A DNA stretch of 64,000 nt from G965247775 sp965247775 (lineage in GTDB: Bacteria > Chloroflexota > Dehalococcoidia > Bin125): positions 2,046,001 through 2,110,000 of the forward strand of contig OZ252031.1 in the NCBI GenBank assembly GCA_965247775.1. The letters are read 5' to 3'. The notes under the pieces were generated by a model. The model was not told the DNA's origin. It saw only the letters and a list, made by a program, of their open reading frames with translations, and did not search any database. Numbering within the stretch: position 1 is the first letter of the stretch; each line of letters opens with the position of its first letter. This document shows positions 1-9,161 of this stretch, piece by piece. The translations under genes were made by a program, and so were the position numbers.

Positions 1-1
1 C

Positions 2-1747
2 TACGAGACCATCCTGCCCTTCGCCGGCATCTTGGTGGGGCTGATCCTCATCCACGAGGCCGCCCACTTCGTCACCGCCAAGATCGCCGGCGTCCGCGTC
101 GAGGAGTTCGGCGTGGGCTTCCCGCCGCGCCTCTGGGGCAAGCGCTTCGGCGAAACGATCTATTCCTTCAACTGGCTGCCCCTGGGCGGCTTCGTGCGCC
201 TCACCGGCGAGGAAAGCTCGCGCGTCTTCATCGCCCAGGTCAACCCCCACGGCGCCGCCGACGCCGCCGGCGTCCGCCCCCGGGACGTCATCACCGCCGT
301 CGCCGGCGAGCCCGTGCACAACGAGGCCGAGCTGGCCGCCGCCCTCACGCAGCAGGCCCACGGGGGCCGCATCACCCTCACGATCGAGCGCGAGGTCACC
401 GATGCCGCCGGCATCCACCTGGAGGCGGACGAGCACGACCTGGAGGTCGTCCCCGCCCGCCTCGCGGACGCCCAGACGCCCGGGGAGACCCAGGCGCTCG
501 GGGAGAGCGATGACCATGAGGCGCCCCCCGCCGACGCCCCGGCCGCGGAACCGCCGGGCGCCACCATCGGCGGCATTGCCGGCATCCAGGTCGGGCCCGA
601 TCCCCGCTCCTTCGGCTCCCGCTCCGGCCCCACCCGCATCGGCATCCTCGCCGCCGGCGCCGGCATCAATCTCCTCCTGCCCATCCTCCTCTTCGCCATC
701 GCGGCCATGATCCCGCAGGACACCGCCGCCGGGCCCTCCGTCGTCACCTCCGTCGTGCGCGGCGGCCCCGCCGACCGCGCCGGCCTGCAGCCCGGCGACC
801 GCATCGTCAGCATCGACGGCGTCGAGACCAGCAACCGCAGCGACGTCGGGCTGCAAATTCGCCTCAACCTCAACAATGAGGTCGGCTTCATCCTTGAGCG
901 GGACGCGCCGCAGGACGCGACCAGCCAGATCCCGCGCGCCGCTGACACCCAGATCATCCGCACCCGCATCACCCCCCGGCTCGCCCCGCCCACCCTGGAG
1001 CACACCGTCCAGCCGGGCGAAACCGTCCACGACGTCGCCGAGATCCTCGGCGTCACCGCCGGCCAGGTGCTGGACGCCGCTGGGCTCGGCGGTGGCGTGG
1101 ATCTGGAGGAAGGGCGGATCCTGCAACTCCCCGGCGAGGCCTACACCGTGCAAGACGGTGATACGGTCCTCTCCGTCGCCCGCGACCTCGGCTACCGCCA
1201 GCAGACCGTCCTCGACGCCGCCGGCATCGACCTCGTCACCCTCGAGGCCGGCGCCCACCTCGTCGTCCCGCAAGGGGCCACCGGCATCACGATCACGGAC
1301 GGCAGCCTCGCCGTGGTGAAGGAGAGCGCGGGCTTCTTCAGCGCCTGGGGCGCCGGCCTGGAGCGTACCCGCGACACCTTCATCCTCTCCTACAACGCCG
1401 TCCGTAGCTGGCTCGCCGGCGGCGACGACCTGCAGATCAACGGGCCGATCGGCTTGGCCCAGGGCACCGGCGAGGTCGTCCGCGAGGCCGGCTGGATCCG
1501 CCTGATCGAACTGGCCGCGCTGATCAGCCTCAGCCTCGGCATCATGAACCTGCTGCCCATCCCCGGCCTCGACGGCGGCCGCATAGTCTTCGTCGTCATC
1601 GAGATGATCCGCCGCGGCAAGAAGATCTCGCCGGAGAAGGAGGGGTTGGTGCACCTCACCGGCTTCGCCCTCCTCATCACCACCGCCCTCGTGATCGGCT
1701 ACTTCGACATCGTCCGCGTGATCGAAGGCGAGTCGGTCCTGCGCTAG
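2..1747 (+). CDS. rseP: RseP-type site-2 metalloprotease with LysM-like repeats (5' partial)
   Basis: Membrane-embedded M50 zinc protease that cleaves membrane-bound substrates such as anti-sigma factors within the bilayer. The reading frame is open to the window edge, so the true start lies upstream. The zinc motif HEAAH is 18 residues in, and the second catalytic motif, NLLPIPGLDGGR, lies near the C-terminus before a final membrane segment. Two PDZ-like regions flank a central hydrophobic segment (GINLLLPILLFAIAAM). Unusually, two LysM-like repeats (about residues 334-378 and 380-425, each beginning with a TVQ.G[ED]TV pattern) are inserted between the second PDZ and the C-terminal catalytic half. 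In many bacteria rseP sits beside ispG and proS, as here. Family assignment is secure; the LysM reading is from sequence pattern only. Confidence 0.93.
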   Translation, partial: YETILPFAGILVGLILIHEAAHFVTAKIAGVRVEEFGVGFPPRLWGKRFGETIYSFNWLPLGGFVRLTGEESSRVFIAQVNPHGAADAAGVRPRDVITAVAGEPVHNEAELAAALTQQAHGGRITLTIEREVTDAAGIHLEADEHDLEVVPARLADAQTPGETQALGESDDHEAPPADAPAAEPPGATIGGIAGIQVGPDPRSFGSRSGPTRIGILAAGAGINLLLPILLFAIAAMIPQDTAAGPSVVTSVVRGGPADRAGLQPGDRIVSIDGVETSNRSDVGLQIRLNLNNEVGFILERDAPQDATSQIPRAADTQIIRTRITPRLAPPTLEHTVQPGETVHDVAEILGVTAGQVLDAAGLGGGVDLEEGRILQLPGEAYTVQDGDTVLSVARDLGYRQQTVLDAAGIDLVTLEAGAHLVVPQGATGITITDGSLAVVKESAGFFSAWGAGLERTRDTFILSYNAVRSWLAGGDDLQINGPIGLAQGTGEVVREAGWIRLIELAALISLSLGIMNLLPIPGLDGGRIVFVVIEMIRRGKKISPEKEGLVHLTGFALLITTALVIGYFDIVRVIEGESVLR

Positions 1748-1768
1748 GTCGCGTGGCGATGGATGGGG

Positions 1769-2902
1769 TCAGATCGCCTGCTGCTCCGCGATCAGCGCGT
1801 CCACCTCCTCCTTCAGCCGCGGCAGGATGGCGTCGTAGCCGTAGTGCCCCAGCGTCTCCGGCCCCCTCTTCAGGTTCACCGCCGCCGGCCCGCACCACAG
1901 CCCCAGGTCCGCCTCGTCCGTCTCGCCGGGACCGTTCACCCGGCAGCCCATCACCGCGATCGTGATGTCGTAGGCCTGGGCGTACTCCGTCATCGACTTC
2001 ACGTCCTGCGCCAGCTCGATGAAGGCCTCGTTCTCCACCCGCGAGCACGACGGGCAGCTGATGATGTTCAGCCCCTCGTCCAGCCCCGGCGGCACCGAGC
2101 GGAAGCGTCCCGCCGCGATGTCCCCCAGGATCTCGCGCGCCACCGTCACTTCCTGCCCCTTGTCCTCGAAGGGCAGCGTCAGCGACACCCGCACCGTGTC
2201 GCCGATCCCGTCCGCCACCAGCTGCTCGAAGGCGACCCGCGTCTTGATGATCCCCTCCGGCGGCATGCCCGCTTCCGTCACGCCCAAGTGCAGCGGCACG
2301 TCCGGCCGCTCCCCAGCGAAGCGCCGGTTGACCTCGACGACCGTCTGCCAGTCCGAGTCCTTCAGCGAAACCACGTAGCGGCGGAAGCCCATCCCGTCCA
2401 GCAGCGCGCAGTGCTCCATGGCGCTGGCCACGATCGCCTGCCCGTGGTCGCCCTCGTAGCGCTCCATCATGCGCGGGTCCACCGAGCCGCAGTTCACCCC
2501 CACCCGCAGGGCGCAGTCGTGGGCCGCCGCCGTCTCCGCGATGAAGGCCACCTTCGCCTCGATCGACTTCGCCTTCTCGTGGTGGTGCAGGTGGCCGGGG
2601 TTGTAGCGCAGCTTGTCGACATGCGGCGCCACAAGCGTCGCCAGCCGGTAGTTCTCCTGCAGGTCCACCGAGAGCGTCGCCGCCGTCCGCTCGCGCACCT
2701 GCGCCAGCGCCGCCACGTCCTTCTTGGAGTCCACCGCGATCCGCACCAGGTCCGCCCCCGCCGCCTGGATCAGCTCCACCTGGCGGAGCGTCGCCTCCAC
2801 GTCCTGCGTCCGCGTCGCCGCCATCGACTGCACCGCGATCGGCGCGCCGCCGCCCAACTGGATGCCGCCCACGCGCACGGCCCGGGTCGGGTTGCGACGC
2901 AT
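1769..2902 (-). CDS. ispG: 4-hydroxy-3-methylbut-2-enyl diphosphate synthase (IspG/GcpE)
   Basis: Fe-S enzyme of the MEP isoprenoid pathway that converts the cyclic diphosphate MEcPP to HMBPP. Recognisable family blocks are VQSMAATRTQDVEAT near the N-terminus, LRYNPGH in the TIM barrel, and the C-terminal cluster ligands CPSCSR plus GCRVNGPGE. About 377 residues, normal for the short bacterial form. The start is placed at the ATG preceded by GGAGGAG with a 7-nt spacer; an upstream in-frame ATG (2947) would add only an alanine/arginine-rich stretch. It lies between rseP and proS but on the opposite strand, unlike the usual co-directional order. Its product feeds the prenyl and hopanoid enzymes encoded further along. 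Confidence 0.95.
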   Translation of the reverse strand: MRRNPTRAVRVGGIQLGGGAPIAVQSMAATRTQDVEATLRQVELIQAAGADLVRIAVDSKKDVAALAQVRERTAATLSVDLQENYRLATLVAPHVDKLRYNPGHLHHHEKAKSIEAKVAFIAETAAAHDCALRVGVNCGSVDPRMMERYEGDHGQAIVASAMEHCALLDGMGFRRYVVSLKDSDWQTVVEVNRRFAGERPDVPLHLGVTEAGMPPEGIIKTRVAFEQLVADGIGDTVRVSLTLPFEDKGQEVTVAREILGDIAAGRFRSVPPGLDEGLNIISCPSCSRVENEAFIELAQDVKSMTEYAQAYDITIAVMGCRVNGPGETDEADLGLWCGPAAVNLKRGPETLGHYGYDAILPRLKEEVDALIAEQQAI

Positions 2903-3002
2903 GTGCTCACTCCTCCGCGCGGCCGCCGCGGCGGCGGTCCGGCGCAATCATCGCACGCGCGGAATGCCCGCTGCCACGTGCGGGGCGTCGTACCCTGCCC
3001 CC

Positions 3003-3422
3003 GTGCTCTTCGACGCCATCTTCCTCACCCTCTTCTTCCTCACCTGGATCCTCCTGGGCGGCCTGTCCTGGCTGGCCCTCAGCCTGCGCCGCCGCGCCAA
3101 GGGCGCCCTCTGGGCCCTCCCCTTCGCCCTGCTGGGCGGGGCCGGCGGCGGCGCAATCCTGCCGCTGCTCGGCCTCGACGACGGCGTCGGCGTCGGCGTC
3201 AGCATGATCGGCGCGGCGATCGGCGGCGGCGCCCTCGCCGCCAGTGCCTTCTGCGCCTGGGACGCCTACGCCCTCGGCGCCCGCTTCGCCCGCTGGGAGG
3301 TCCGGCCGGATCCCCCCCCGCAACCCCTCCCGCCCCGCCTGCCCGGCCCCGCCCCTGGCGAGCACCCCCTGCCCGCGATAGATTCGGACCCGGACCCCAG
3401 CAGCGACGGCGAGCACGAATAA
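3003..3422 (+). CDS. small hypothetical membrane protein
   Basis: About 139 residues. I do not recognise a family. A GTG start gives a hydrophobic N-terminal helix (LFDAIFLTLFFLTWILLGG), a basic loop (RRRAK), a second hydrophobic segment rich in glycine, and a third (GVSMIGAAIGGGALAASAF), followed by a proline-rich, acidic cytoplasmic-looking tail. It ends 13 nt before proS and could share its transcript. The gap between the divergent ispG start and this gene would hold its promoter. Two or three membrane spans are inferred; function unknown. Confidence 0.55.
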   Translation: MLFDAIFLTLFFLTWILLGGLSWLALSLRRRAKGALWALPFALLGGAGGGAILPLLGLDDGVGVGVSMIGAAIGGGALAASAFCAWDAYALGARFARWEVRPDPPPQPLPPRLPGPAPGEHPLPAIDSDPDPSSDGEHE

Positions 3423-3435
3423 CGGGCCGAATCCC

Positions 3436-5169
3436 ATGCCGATGCGAATGAGCGGCCTCTTCGGCCGCACCCTGCGGGAAGCCCCCGCCGAAGCCGAGAG
3501 CACCAACCATCAGCTCCTCCTCCGCGCCGGGCTCGTCGTCCAGCTCTCCGCCGGCGTCTACTCCTACCTGCCCCTGGCGCTCCGTGCCCTGCGCAAGATC
3601 GAAGACATCATCCGCCATGAAATGGCCGGCGCCGGCGCCCAGGAACTGCTTATGCCCGCCATCCAGCCGCTGGAGCTGTGGCAGGAGACTGGCCGCGACG
3701 AAGCCTACGGCCCCGTCCTCTTCCGCCTCAGCGACCGCCGCGACCGCCAGCACGTCCTGGCCCCCACCCACGAGGAAGCCGTCACCGACCTCTTCCGCAA
3801 GATCGTGCAGTCCTACCGCGACCTGCCCCAGCGCGTCTATCAGATCCAGAACAAGTTCCGCGACGAGCCCCGCCCTCGCGGCGGCCTGATGCGGGTACGG
3901 CAATTCCTCATGAAGGACGCCTACTCCTTCGACGCCGACGAGGATGCATTCCAAGCCTCCTACGACGCCATGCATCGGGCCTACGGCAACATCTACCAAC
4001 GCGTCGGCGTGCCCGCCATCCCCGTCGAGGCCGACTCCGGCGCCATCGGCGGCAAGGTCTCGCACGAGTTCATCTTCCTCACCGAGATCGGTGAGGACGT
4101 CATCGCCCTCTGCGCCGAGTGCGGCTACGCGGCCAACCAGGAGCGCGCCGAGTTCGATCGCGCCACGCCCCCCGCCCAGGATCCCGCCCCCCTGGAAGAG
4201 GTCGAGACGCCCGGCGTCACCACCATCGACGCCCTCACCCGCTTCCTCGGCGTCCCCGCCGCGGCGACGGCCAAGGCCGGCTTCTTCCGGGCCGACGGGG
4301 CGCCCGTCTTCGCCGTCATCCGGGGCGACTTGGAGTTCAACGAGCTGAAGCTGCGGAACGCGATCGGCGCCAACGCGATCCGCCCCATGACCGAGGATGA
4401 AGTCGCCGCGCAGGGCTGGGTCCCCGGCTACGCCTCGCCCCTCGGCCTCAGCGGCGCCCGCGTCGTTGCCGACCTCTCCATCCCCGGCGCGCCCAACCTC
4501 GTCGCCGGCGCCAATAAGGCGGGGTGGCACCTGCGCAACACCAACCACGGCCGCGACTGGACCGCCGGCACGATCGCCGACATCGGCCTGGCCCGCCAGG
4601 GCGACCCCTGCCCCGCCCGCTGCCCCGGCGCCATCGAGCTGCGCCGCGGCATTGAACTGGGCCACATCTTCCGCCTGGGCACGGTCTACTCGGAGGCCAT
4701 GGAGGCCCGCTACGCCGGCGCCGACGGCGAGCAGGCCGTCCCCATCATGGGCTGCTACGGCATTGGCGTGGAACGCCTCATGGCCGCCGTGATCGAGGCC
4801 AACCACGACCAGGCCGGCATCCGCTGGCCCGCCAGCGTCGCCCCCTTCGATGTCCACCTCGTCGTCATCGGCTGGGACGATCCCGGCGTGCGCGCCGCCG
4901 CCGAGGACGCCGAAGGCAAGCTCGAAGCCGCCGGCCTCAGCGTCCTCACCGACAACCGGGACGAGCGCCCGGGCGTCAAATTCAACGACGCCGACCTCCT
5001 GGGCATGCCCGTCCGCTGCACCCTCAGCCCGCGCAACCGCAAGGCCGGCGTGGTCGAGATCAAGGCCCGCTCGGAGTCCGAGGCCCGCACCGTACCGGCC
5101 GCGGACCTGGTTTCCGAGGTCACCGCCGCGCTGCGGGCGCCCGCCGCAGCCGTCTCCCACGGCGACTGA
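3436..5169 (+). CDS. proS: prolyl-tRNA synthetase
   Basis: Class II aminoacyl-tRNA synthetase that charges tRNA-Pro. The 577-residue length and the central insertion (about residues 225-405) fit the bacterial type with an editing domain. Motif 2 is visible as FRDEPRPRGGLMRVRQF (about 141-157) and motif 3 as GCYGIGVERLM (about 439-449), followed by the C-terminal anticodon-binding domain (PFDVHLVVIGWD onward). Three ATGs cluster at the start; the first is used. It is downstream of the rseP/ispG neighbourhood, as in many bacteria. Confidence 0.97.
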   Translation: MPMRMSGLFGRTLREAPAEAESTNHQLLLRAGLVVQLSAGVYSYLPLALRALRKIEDIIRHEMAGAGAQELLMPAIQPLELWQETGRDEAYGPVLFRLSDRRDRQHVLAPTHEEAVTDLFRKIVQSYRDLPQRVYQIQNKFRDEPRPRGGLMRVRQFLMKDAYSFDADEDAFQASYDAMHRAYGNIYQRVGVPAIPVEADSGAIGGKVSHEFIFLTEIGEDVIALCAECGYAANQERAEFDRATPPAQDPAPLEEVETPGVTTIDALTRFLGVPAAATAKAGFFRADGAPVFAVIRGDLEFNELKLRNAIGANAIRPMTEDEVAAQGWVPGYASPLGLSGARVVADLSIPGAPNLVAGANKAGWHLRNTNHGRDWTAGTIADIGLARQGDPCPARCPGAIELRRGIELGHIFRLGTVYSEAMEARYAGADGEQAVPIMGCYGIGVERLMAAVIEANHDQAGIRWPASVAPFDVHLVVIGWDDPGVRAAAEDAEGKLEAAGLSVLTDNRDERPGVKFNDADLLGMPVRCTLSPRNRKAGVVEIKARSESEARTVPAADLVSEVTAALRAPAAAVSHGD

Positions 5170-5203
5170 TCCACCGCCGAGCGCCACCGGCGCCAGGGCT
5201 TGC

Positions 5204-5209
5204 TATACT
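5204..5209 (+). promoter_or_regulatory. -10-like element before the nusA operon
   Basis: TATACT preceded by TTGC, 27 nt upstream of the leader hairpin. No convincing -35 hexamer lies 17-18 nt upstream. It would start a transcript whose leader contains the hairpin at 5236-5259. Confidence 0.5.
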
Positions 5210-5235
5210 GTCGGCAACACGGACGCGTAACTGCT

Positions 5236-5262
5236 GAAGGTGGGCCCGCGCCCACCTTCTTT
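5236..5262 (+). terminator. leader hairpin / attenuator-like structure upstream of nusA
   Basis: A perfect 10-bp stem (GAAGGTGGGC / GCCCACCTTC) with a CCGC loop, followed by TTT. It lies between the -10-like element and the nusA start, so it is in the 5' leader rather than after proS. Similar GTGGGC/GCCCAC hairpins often precede rimP-nusA operons; rimP itself is not present here. A role in NusA autoregulation by attenuation is inferred. Confidence 0.6.
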
Positions 5263-5400
5263 GCGAGACGGGCGCGTACGGAACGAATGGGCCCGGCCAC
5301 AGGCCGCCCCTCGGAACGAGGCACAGCCATCCAGACCGCGGATACCGCCACTGACCTGCAGACCCCGAGCGCCCCGGCCGGCGACGCGCCCGCGGCCGTG

Positions 5401-6882
5401 ATGCGCCCGGACTTCCTCCTCGCCATCACCCAGCTGACCGCCGAGAAGAACCTGCCCGAGGACATCGTCTTCGACGCCGTCGAGTCCGCCCTCGCCGCCG
5501 CCTACAAGCGCGAGCAGGACATCGTGGGCCAGGTGCACGTCAAGATCGGCCGCATCGACGGGGGGATGCGGGTCTGGTCCGAACGCGAGATCGTCGAGGT
5601 GGAAGAGGACATCGAGGACCCCGACGTGCAAGTCGACCTCGAAGCCGCCCGCCGCTACAGCGACAACGCGCAGATCGGCAGCACCCTCGTGCTTGAGCAC
5701 ACGGTCAGCGAGGAGGCGGGACGCATCGCCGCGCAGACCGCCAAGCAGGTCGTCCTGCAGCGCCTGCGCGAGGCCGAGCGGGAAGCCGTCTTTGATGAAT
5801 TCTCCGGCCAGGAGGGCGAAGTTGTCTCCGGCGTGATCCAACGCGTGGAGCCGCGCCAGGTGATCCTCGACCTGGGCCGCACCGAAGCCGTCCTGCCCGC
5901 CTCCGAGCAGGTGCGCATGGAGCACTATCGCTCCGGCCAGCGCCTGCGGGTCTACGTCGTTGAGGTGCTCAAGGCTAACAAGGGCCCCCAGGTCGTCGTC
6001 TCCCGGCGGCACAAGGAACTCATCCGCCGCCTCTTCGAGTTGGAGGTGCCGGAGATCTTCAAGGGCCTCGTCGAGGTCCGCGCCGTCGCCCGCGAGCCCG
6101 GACATCGCACCAAGATCGCCGTGCACAGCCGCCAGGAGGGGTTGGACCCGGTGGGAGCCTGTGTCGGCATGCGCGGCATCCGCATCCAGAACATCGTCAA
6201 TGAACTCCACGGCGAGCGCCTCGACGTGATCCAATGGGACCCGGACCCGCGCAAGTTCGTCGCGCACGCGCTCAGCCCCGCGCAGGTCACCGCCACCCGC
6301 ATCGACCCCGAGACGAACACGGCGGAGATCGCCGTGCCGGACCAGCAGCTCTCCCTCGCCATCGGGAAGGAGGGGCAAAACGCCCGCCTGGCCGCGCGTC
6401 TCACCCGCTTCCGCATCGACATCAAGCCGCAGACCGTGGCCGAGAAGCTGTTCGCGGATGAGGGGATCGGCCCCTACGCGCCGCAGCCCGAACTCGCGCC
6501 CGTGCCCGAGCCGGAGACGCAACCCGTCGCGACCGCCGCCGCCACCGCCGCAGCGCCCGCCGCGGCAGAGGCGGCGCCCCCGGAGGCCGAAGCCCCGGTC
6601 GCGCCCGAGGCGCCGCCTCTGCCCAGCGGCGAGCGCCGCGAAATCCCGCCCGAGGCCGAGCCCGTCCCCGAGGAGCCGGAGGAGACACCACCCTTCGCCG
6701 CCGCCGTCGAGGTCGCCCCCGGGCCCGCGGAGCCTGGCAAGATCCGCTTCGCCGAGGAAGTCTTGCGTCGCCCCGAAGAGGCGGCGGAGAGCAAGCCCAA
6801 GAAGAAGCGCCGCCAGCGCTACGTCGAAACCGACGAGGGCCTCGAAGAAGACCCCTACGCCGATTACCAGGACGAGTTCTAG
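5401..6882 (+). CDS. nusA: transcription termination/antitermination factor NusA
   Basis: RNA polymerase-binding factor controlling pausing, termination and antitermination. With this ATG the protein is 493 residues and starts with the classic N-terminal domain (MRPDFLLAITQLTAEK). An S1 domain follows from about residue 139 (GEVVSGVIQRVEPRQVILDL), then KH1 (DPVGACVGMRGIRI, about 248) and KH2 (LAIGKEGQNARLAARL, about 318). A tail of about 130 residues, rich in Ala, Pro and Glu and ending in a basic patch plus an acidic end (YADYQDEF), is an extra. An in-frame ATG at 5287 is an alternative start; neither has a clear ribosome-binding site. First gene of the nusA-ylxR-infB-rbfA-truB operon; rimP is missing from its usual place just upstream. 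Confidence 0.95.
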   Translation: MRPDFLLAITQLTAEKNLPEDIVFDAVESALAAAYKREQDIVGQVHVKIGRIDGGMRVWSEREIVEVEEDIEDPDVQVDLEAARRYSDNAQIGSTLVLEHTVSEEAGRIAAQTAKQVVLQRLREAEREAVFDEFSGQEGEVVSGVIQRVEPRQVILDLGRTEAVLPASEQVRMEHYRSGQRLRVYVVEVLKANKGPQVVVSRRHKELIRRLFELEVPEIFKGLVEVRAVAREPGHRTKIAVHSRQEGLDPVGACVGMRGIRIQNIVNELHGERLDVIQWDPDPRKFVAHALSPAQVTATRIDPETNTAEIAVPDQQLSLAIGKEGQNARLAARLTRFRIDIKPQTVAEKLFADEGIGPYAPQPELAPVPEPETQPVATAAATAAAPAAAEAAPPEAEAPVAPEAPPLPSGERREIPPEAEPVPEEPEETPPFAAAVEVAPGPAEPGKIRFAEEVLRRPEEAAESKPKKKRRQRYVETDEGLEEDPYADYQDEF

Positions 6883-6960
6883 CTCGTCCGCACCGACCCC
6901 TGCCGTCCCACCCCCAGACGGGAGGGCAGCGCCGGCCGGCCGGAGAGGATTCGCTGCCGC

Positions 6961-7308
6961 ATGTCCCAGCGTCCGCAGCATCTGCCGCAGCGCACCTGTG
7001 TCGTCTGCCGCCGCAAGCAGCCCAAGCGCGACCTCAGCCGGATCGTGCGGGATGCGGACGGCCGCCTGGCGCTGGACCCCACCGCCCGCGCCCCCGGACG
7101 GGGCGCCTACCTCTGCCCGGCCCCGGCCTGCTGGGCCGCCGCCGCAACGGGTGGGCAGCTCGCCCACGCGCTGCGCACCGACCTGCAGCCTGACGACCGC
7201 ACCCTCCTCCAGACCCCCGCCCCCGGGCGCCCCCAACCCGGCCCCCCCGCAACGCCCGAGAACCAGACCAGCGCGCGCTACGCTGTGCCAGGAGAGATGA
7301 CCCGATGA
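6961..7308 (+). CDS. ylxR: YlxR family RNA-binding protein (DUF448)
   Basis: Small nucleic-acid-binding protein usually encoded between nusA and infB, as here. The N-terminal signature RTCVVCRRKQPKRDLSRIVR and the later GRGAYLCPAPAC block are both present. At 115 residues it carries a longer proline-rich C-terminus than is typical. Its stop overlaps the infB start by 4 nt, implying translational coupling. Confidence 0.92.
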   Translation: MSQRPQHLPQRTCVVCRRKQPKRDLSRIVRDADGRLALDPTARAPGRGAYLCPAPACWAAAATGGQLAHALRTDLQPDDRTLLQTPAPGRPQPGPPATPENQTSARYAVPGEMTR

Positions 7309-9128
7309 CCACCGACGCCGGCCAGCACATCGAGATCCCGCGCACGCTCACCGTCAAGGAACTGAGCGATCTCACCGGGCACACCCCCGTCCAGGTGATC
7401 AAAGCGCTTATGACCAACGGCGTCATGGCCGACGTCACCAAAACGATCGACTACGACACCGCCGCCATCGTCGCCGTGGACTTCGGCTTCGAGCCCGTCG
7501 AGGGCGCCGACGTGCTGGAAGAGCCCGCGCGGCCCGCCGGCCTCGACCTCTTCCAAGAGGAGGCCCCCGACCCCCCCGAGAGCCTGCAACCCCGCCCCCC
7601 CGTCGTCGCCATCCTCGGGCACGTCGACCACGGCAAGACCACCCTGCTGGACGCGATCCGCCAGACCAAGGTGACGGAGGCCGAAGCCGGAGGCATCACC
7701 CAGCACATCGGCGCCTACCAAGCCACCGTCCGGGACCGGCCCATCACCTTCCTGGACACCCCCGGGCACAAGGCCTTCACCGCCATGCGGGCACGCGGCG
7801 CCCAGGCCACCGACATCGCCATCCTCGTCGTCGCCGCCAACGACGGTGTCATGCCCCAGACCCGCGAGGCCGCCGATCACATCCGCGCCGCCGGCGTGCC
7901 GATGATCGTCGCCCTGACCAAAATCGACGTCGAAAACATCAACCTCGACCGCGTCAAAGCCCAGCTCTCCGACGCCCAGGTCATGATCGAGGAGTACGGC
8001 GGCGACATCCCCCTGGTCCCCGTCTCCGGCGCCACCCGCCAAGGACTGGACGACCTGCTGGAAACCATCCTCTTGGTCGCGGACCTGCAAGAGATCCGCG
8101 CCAACCCGGAACGGCGCGCGGCGGGCGTCGTGCTGGAGGCGGAGCTGGACCGCCGCCAGGGGCCCCGCAGCACCCTGCTCGTCCAGCAGGGCGCGCTGCG
8201 CCTGGGGGACGCGCTGCTCGCCGGCGAGACCTGGGGCCGTGTCAAGGCGATGTTCGCCTTCAACGGTGAACGGGTAAAAGCGGCCGGCCCCTCCACCCCC
8301 GTCGCCATTCTGGGCCTGCAAGGCCTCGCCGCCGCCGGCGACCGCTTCCGCGCCGTCGAAAACGACAAAACCGCCCGCCGCCTCTATGAGGCCGCCAAGC
8401 GCGAACGCGAGGCCGTGGAAGCCCAGCTCCAGCACGCCGCCAGCCTGGACGCCCTCTTCGGCGAGATCAGCAAAGGCGAGGTCAAGGAACTCAACCTGGT
8501 GCTCAAGACCGACGTCGACGGCAGCGTCGAGCCGCTGCGCCAGAGCCTGGAGCAACTCACCAACGAGGAGGTCCACGTCAAGGTCATCCACGCCGCCCCC
8601 GGCGCGATCACCGAGTCCGACGTCACCCTCGCCCTCGCCGCACAGGGCATCATTCTGGGCTTCCAGGTCAACACCGAACCGGGCGCCCGCAAGCTCGCCG
8701 GTGCCGAAGCCATCGAGATCCGCCGCTACGACGTGATCTACAGCCTGATCGAAGAGGTCGAGGCCGCCGTCAGTGGCATGCTGGAGCCGATCGACGTGGA
8801 CGTCGTCGATGCCCACGCCGAAGTGCTCCAGGTCTTCCCCATCCGCCGCATCGGCAACATCGCCGGCGCCCGCTGCGACGACGGCACGATCACCCCCGAC
8901 CTCGCCCTGCGCCTCTTCCGCGCTGGCGACGAAGTCGCCAGCGGCAAGATCCGCAGCTTGCGCCGCTTCCAGGACGAAGCCCGGGAGGTGCTGGCCGGCC
9001 AGGAATTCGGCGTCGCCCTGGAGGGCTTTGACGACTTCGTGCCCGGCGATCGCTTGGAGTTCTTCCACACGGAGCGCCAGAGCCGGATCGTGCGCGGCGG
9101 CCGCGTGGAAACCGCCGCCAGTGTCTGA
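7305..9128 (+). CDS. infB: translation initiation factor IF-2 (short form)
   Basis: GTPase that delivers initiator tRNA to the ribosomal P site. The 607-residue product has one IF2_N module at the start, then the G domain: G1 GHVDHGKT (about 105-112), the GGITQHIGAY switch region, DTPGH (about 151-155) and LTKIDV. Domain II and the C-terminal domains are intact. It lacks the long, disordered N-terminal region of many bacterial IF-2 proteins, so it is close to a minimal form. GGAGAG precedes the ATG. Coupled to ylxR upstream. Confidence 0.97.
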   Translation: MTTDAGQHIEIPRTLTVKELSDLTGHTPVQVIKALMTNGVMADVTKTIDYDTAAIVAVDFGFEPVEGADVLEEPARPAGLDLFQEEAPDPPESLQPRPPVVAILGHVDHGKTTLLDAIRQTKVTEAEAGGITQHIGAYQATVRDRPITFLDTPGHKAFTAMRARGAQATDIAILVVAANDGVMPQTREAADHIRAAGVPMIVALTKIDVENINLDRVKAQLSDAQVMIEEYGGDIPLVPVSGATRQGLDDLLETILLVADLQEIRANPERRAAGVVLEAELDRRQGPRSTLLVQQGALRLGDALLAGETWGRVKAMFAFNGERVKAAGPSTPVAILGLQGLAAAGDRFRAVENDKTARRLYEAAKREREAVEAQLQHAASLDALFGEISKGEVKELNLVLKTDVDGSVEPLRQSLEQLTNEEVHVKVIHAAPGAITESDVTLALAAQGIILGFQVNTEPGARKLAGAEAIEIRRYDVIYSLIEEVEAAVSGMLEPIDVDVVDAHAEVLQVFPIRRIGNIAGARCDDGTITPDLALRLFRAGDEVASGKIRSLRRFQDEAREVLAGQEFGVALEGFDDFVPGDRLEFFHTERQSRIVRGGRVETAASV

Positions 9129-9161
9129 CCCCCCCTCGCCGCAGCAGAGGATCTGACCGGC

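Noticed and set aside
3199..5187. Very long minus-strand open frame opposite proS, and similar ones opposite nusA (5203-7236), infB (7278-9803) and sufB (20165-22231)
   Set aside because: They are glycine/alanine/valine-rich antisense shadows of strong plus-strand genes, a common artefact at about 70 % GC; no family motifs.
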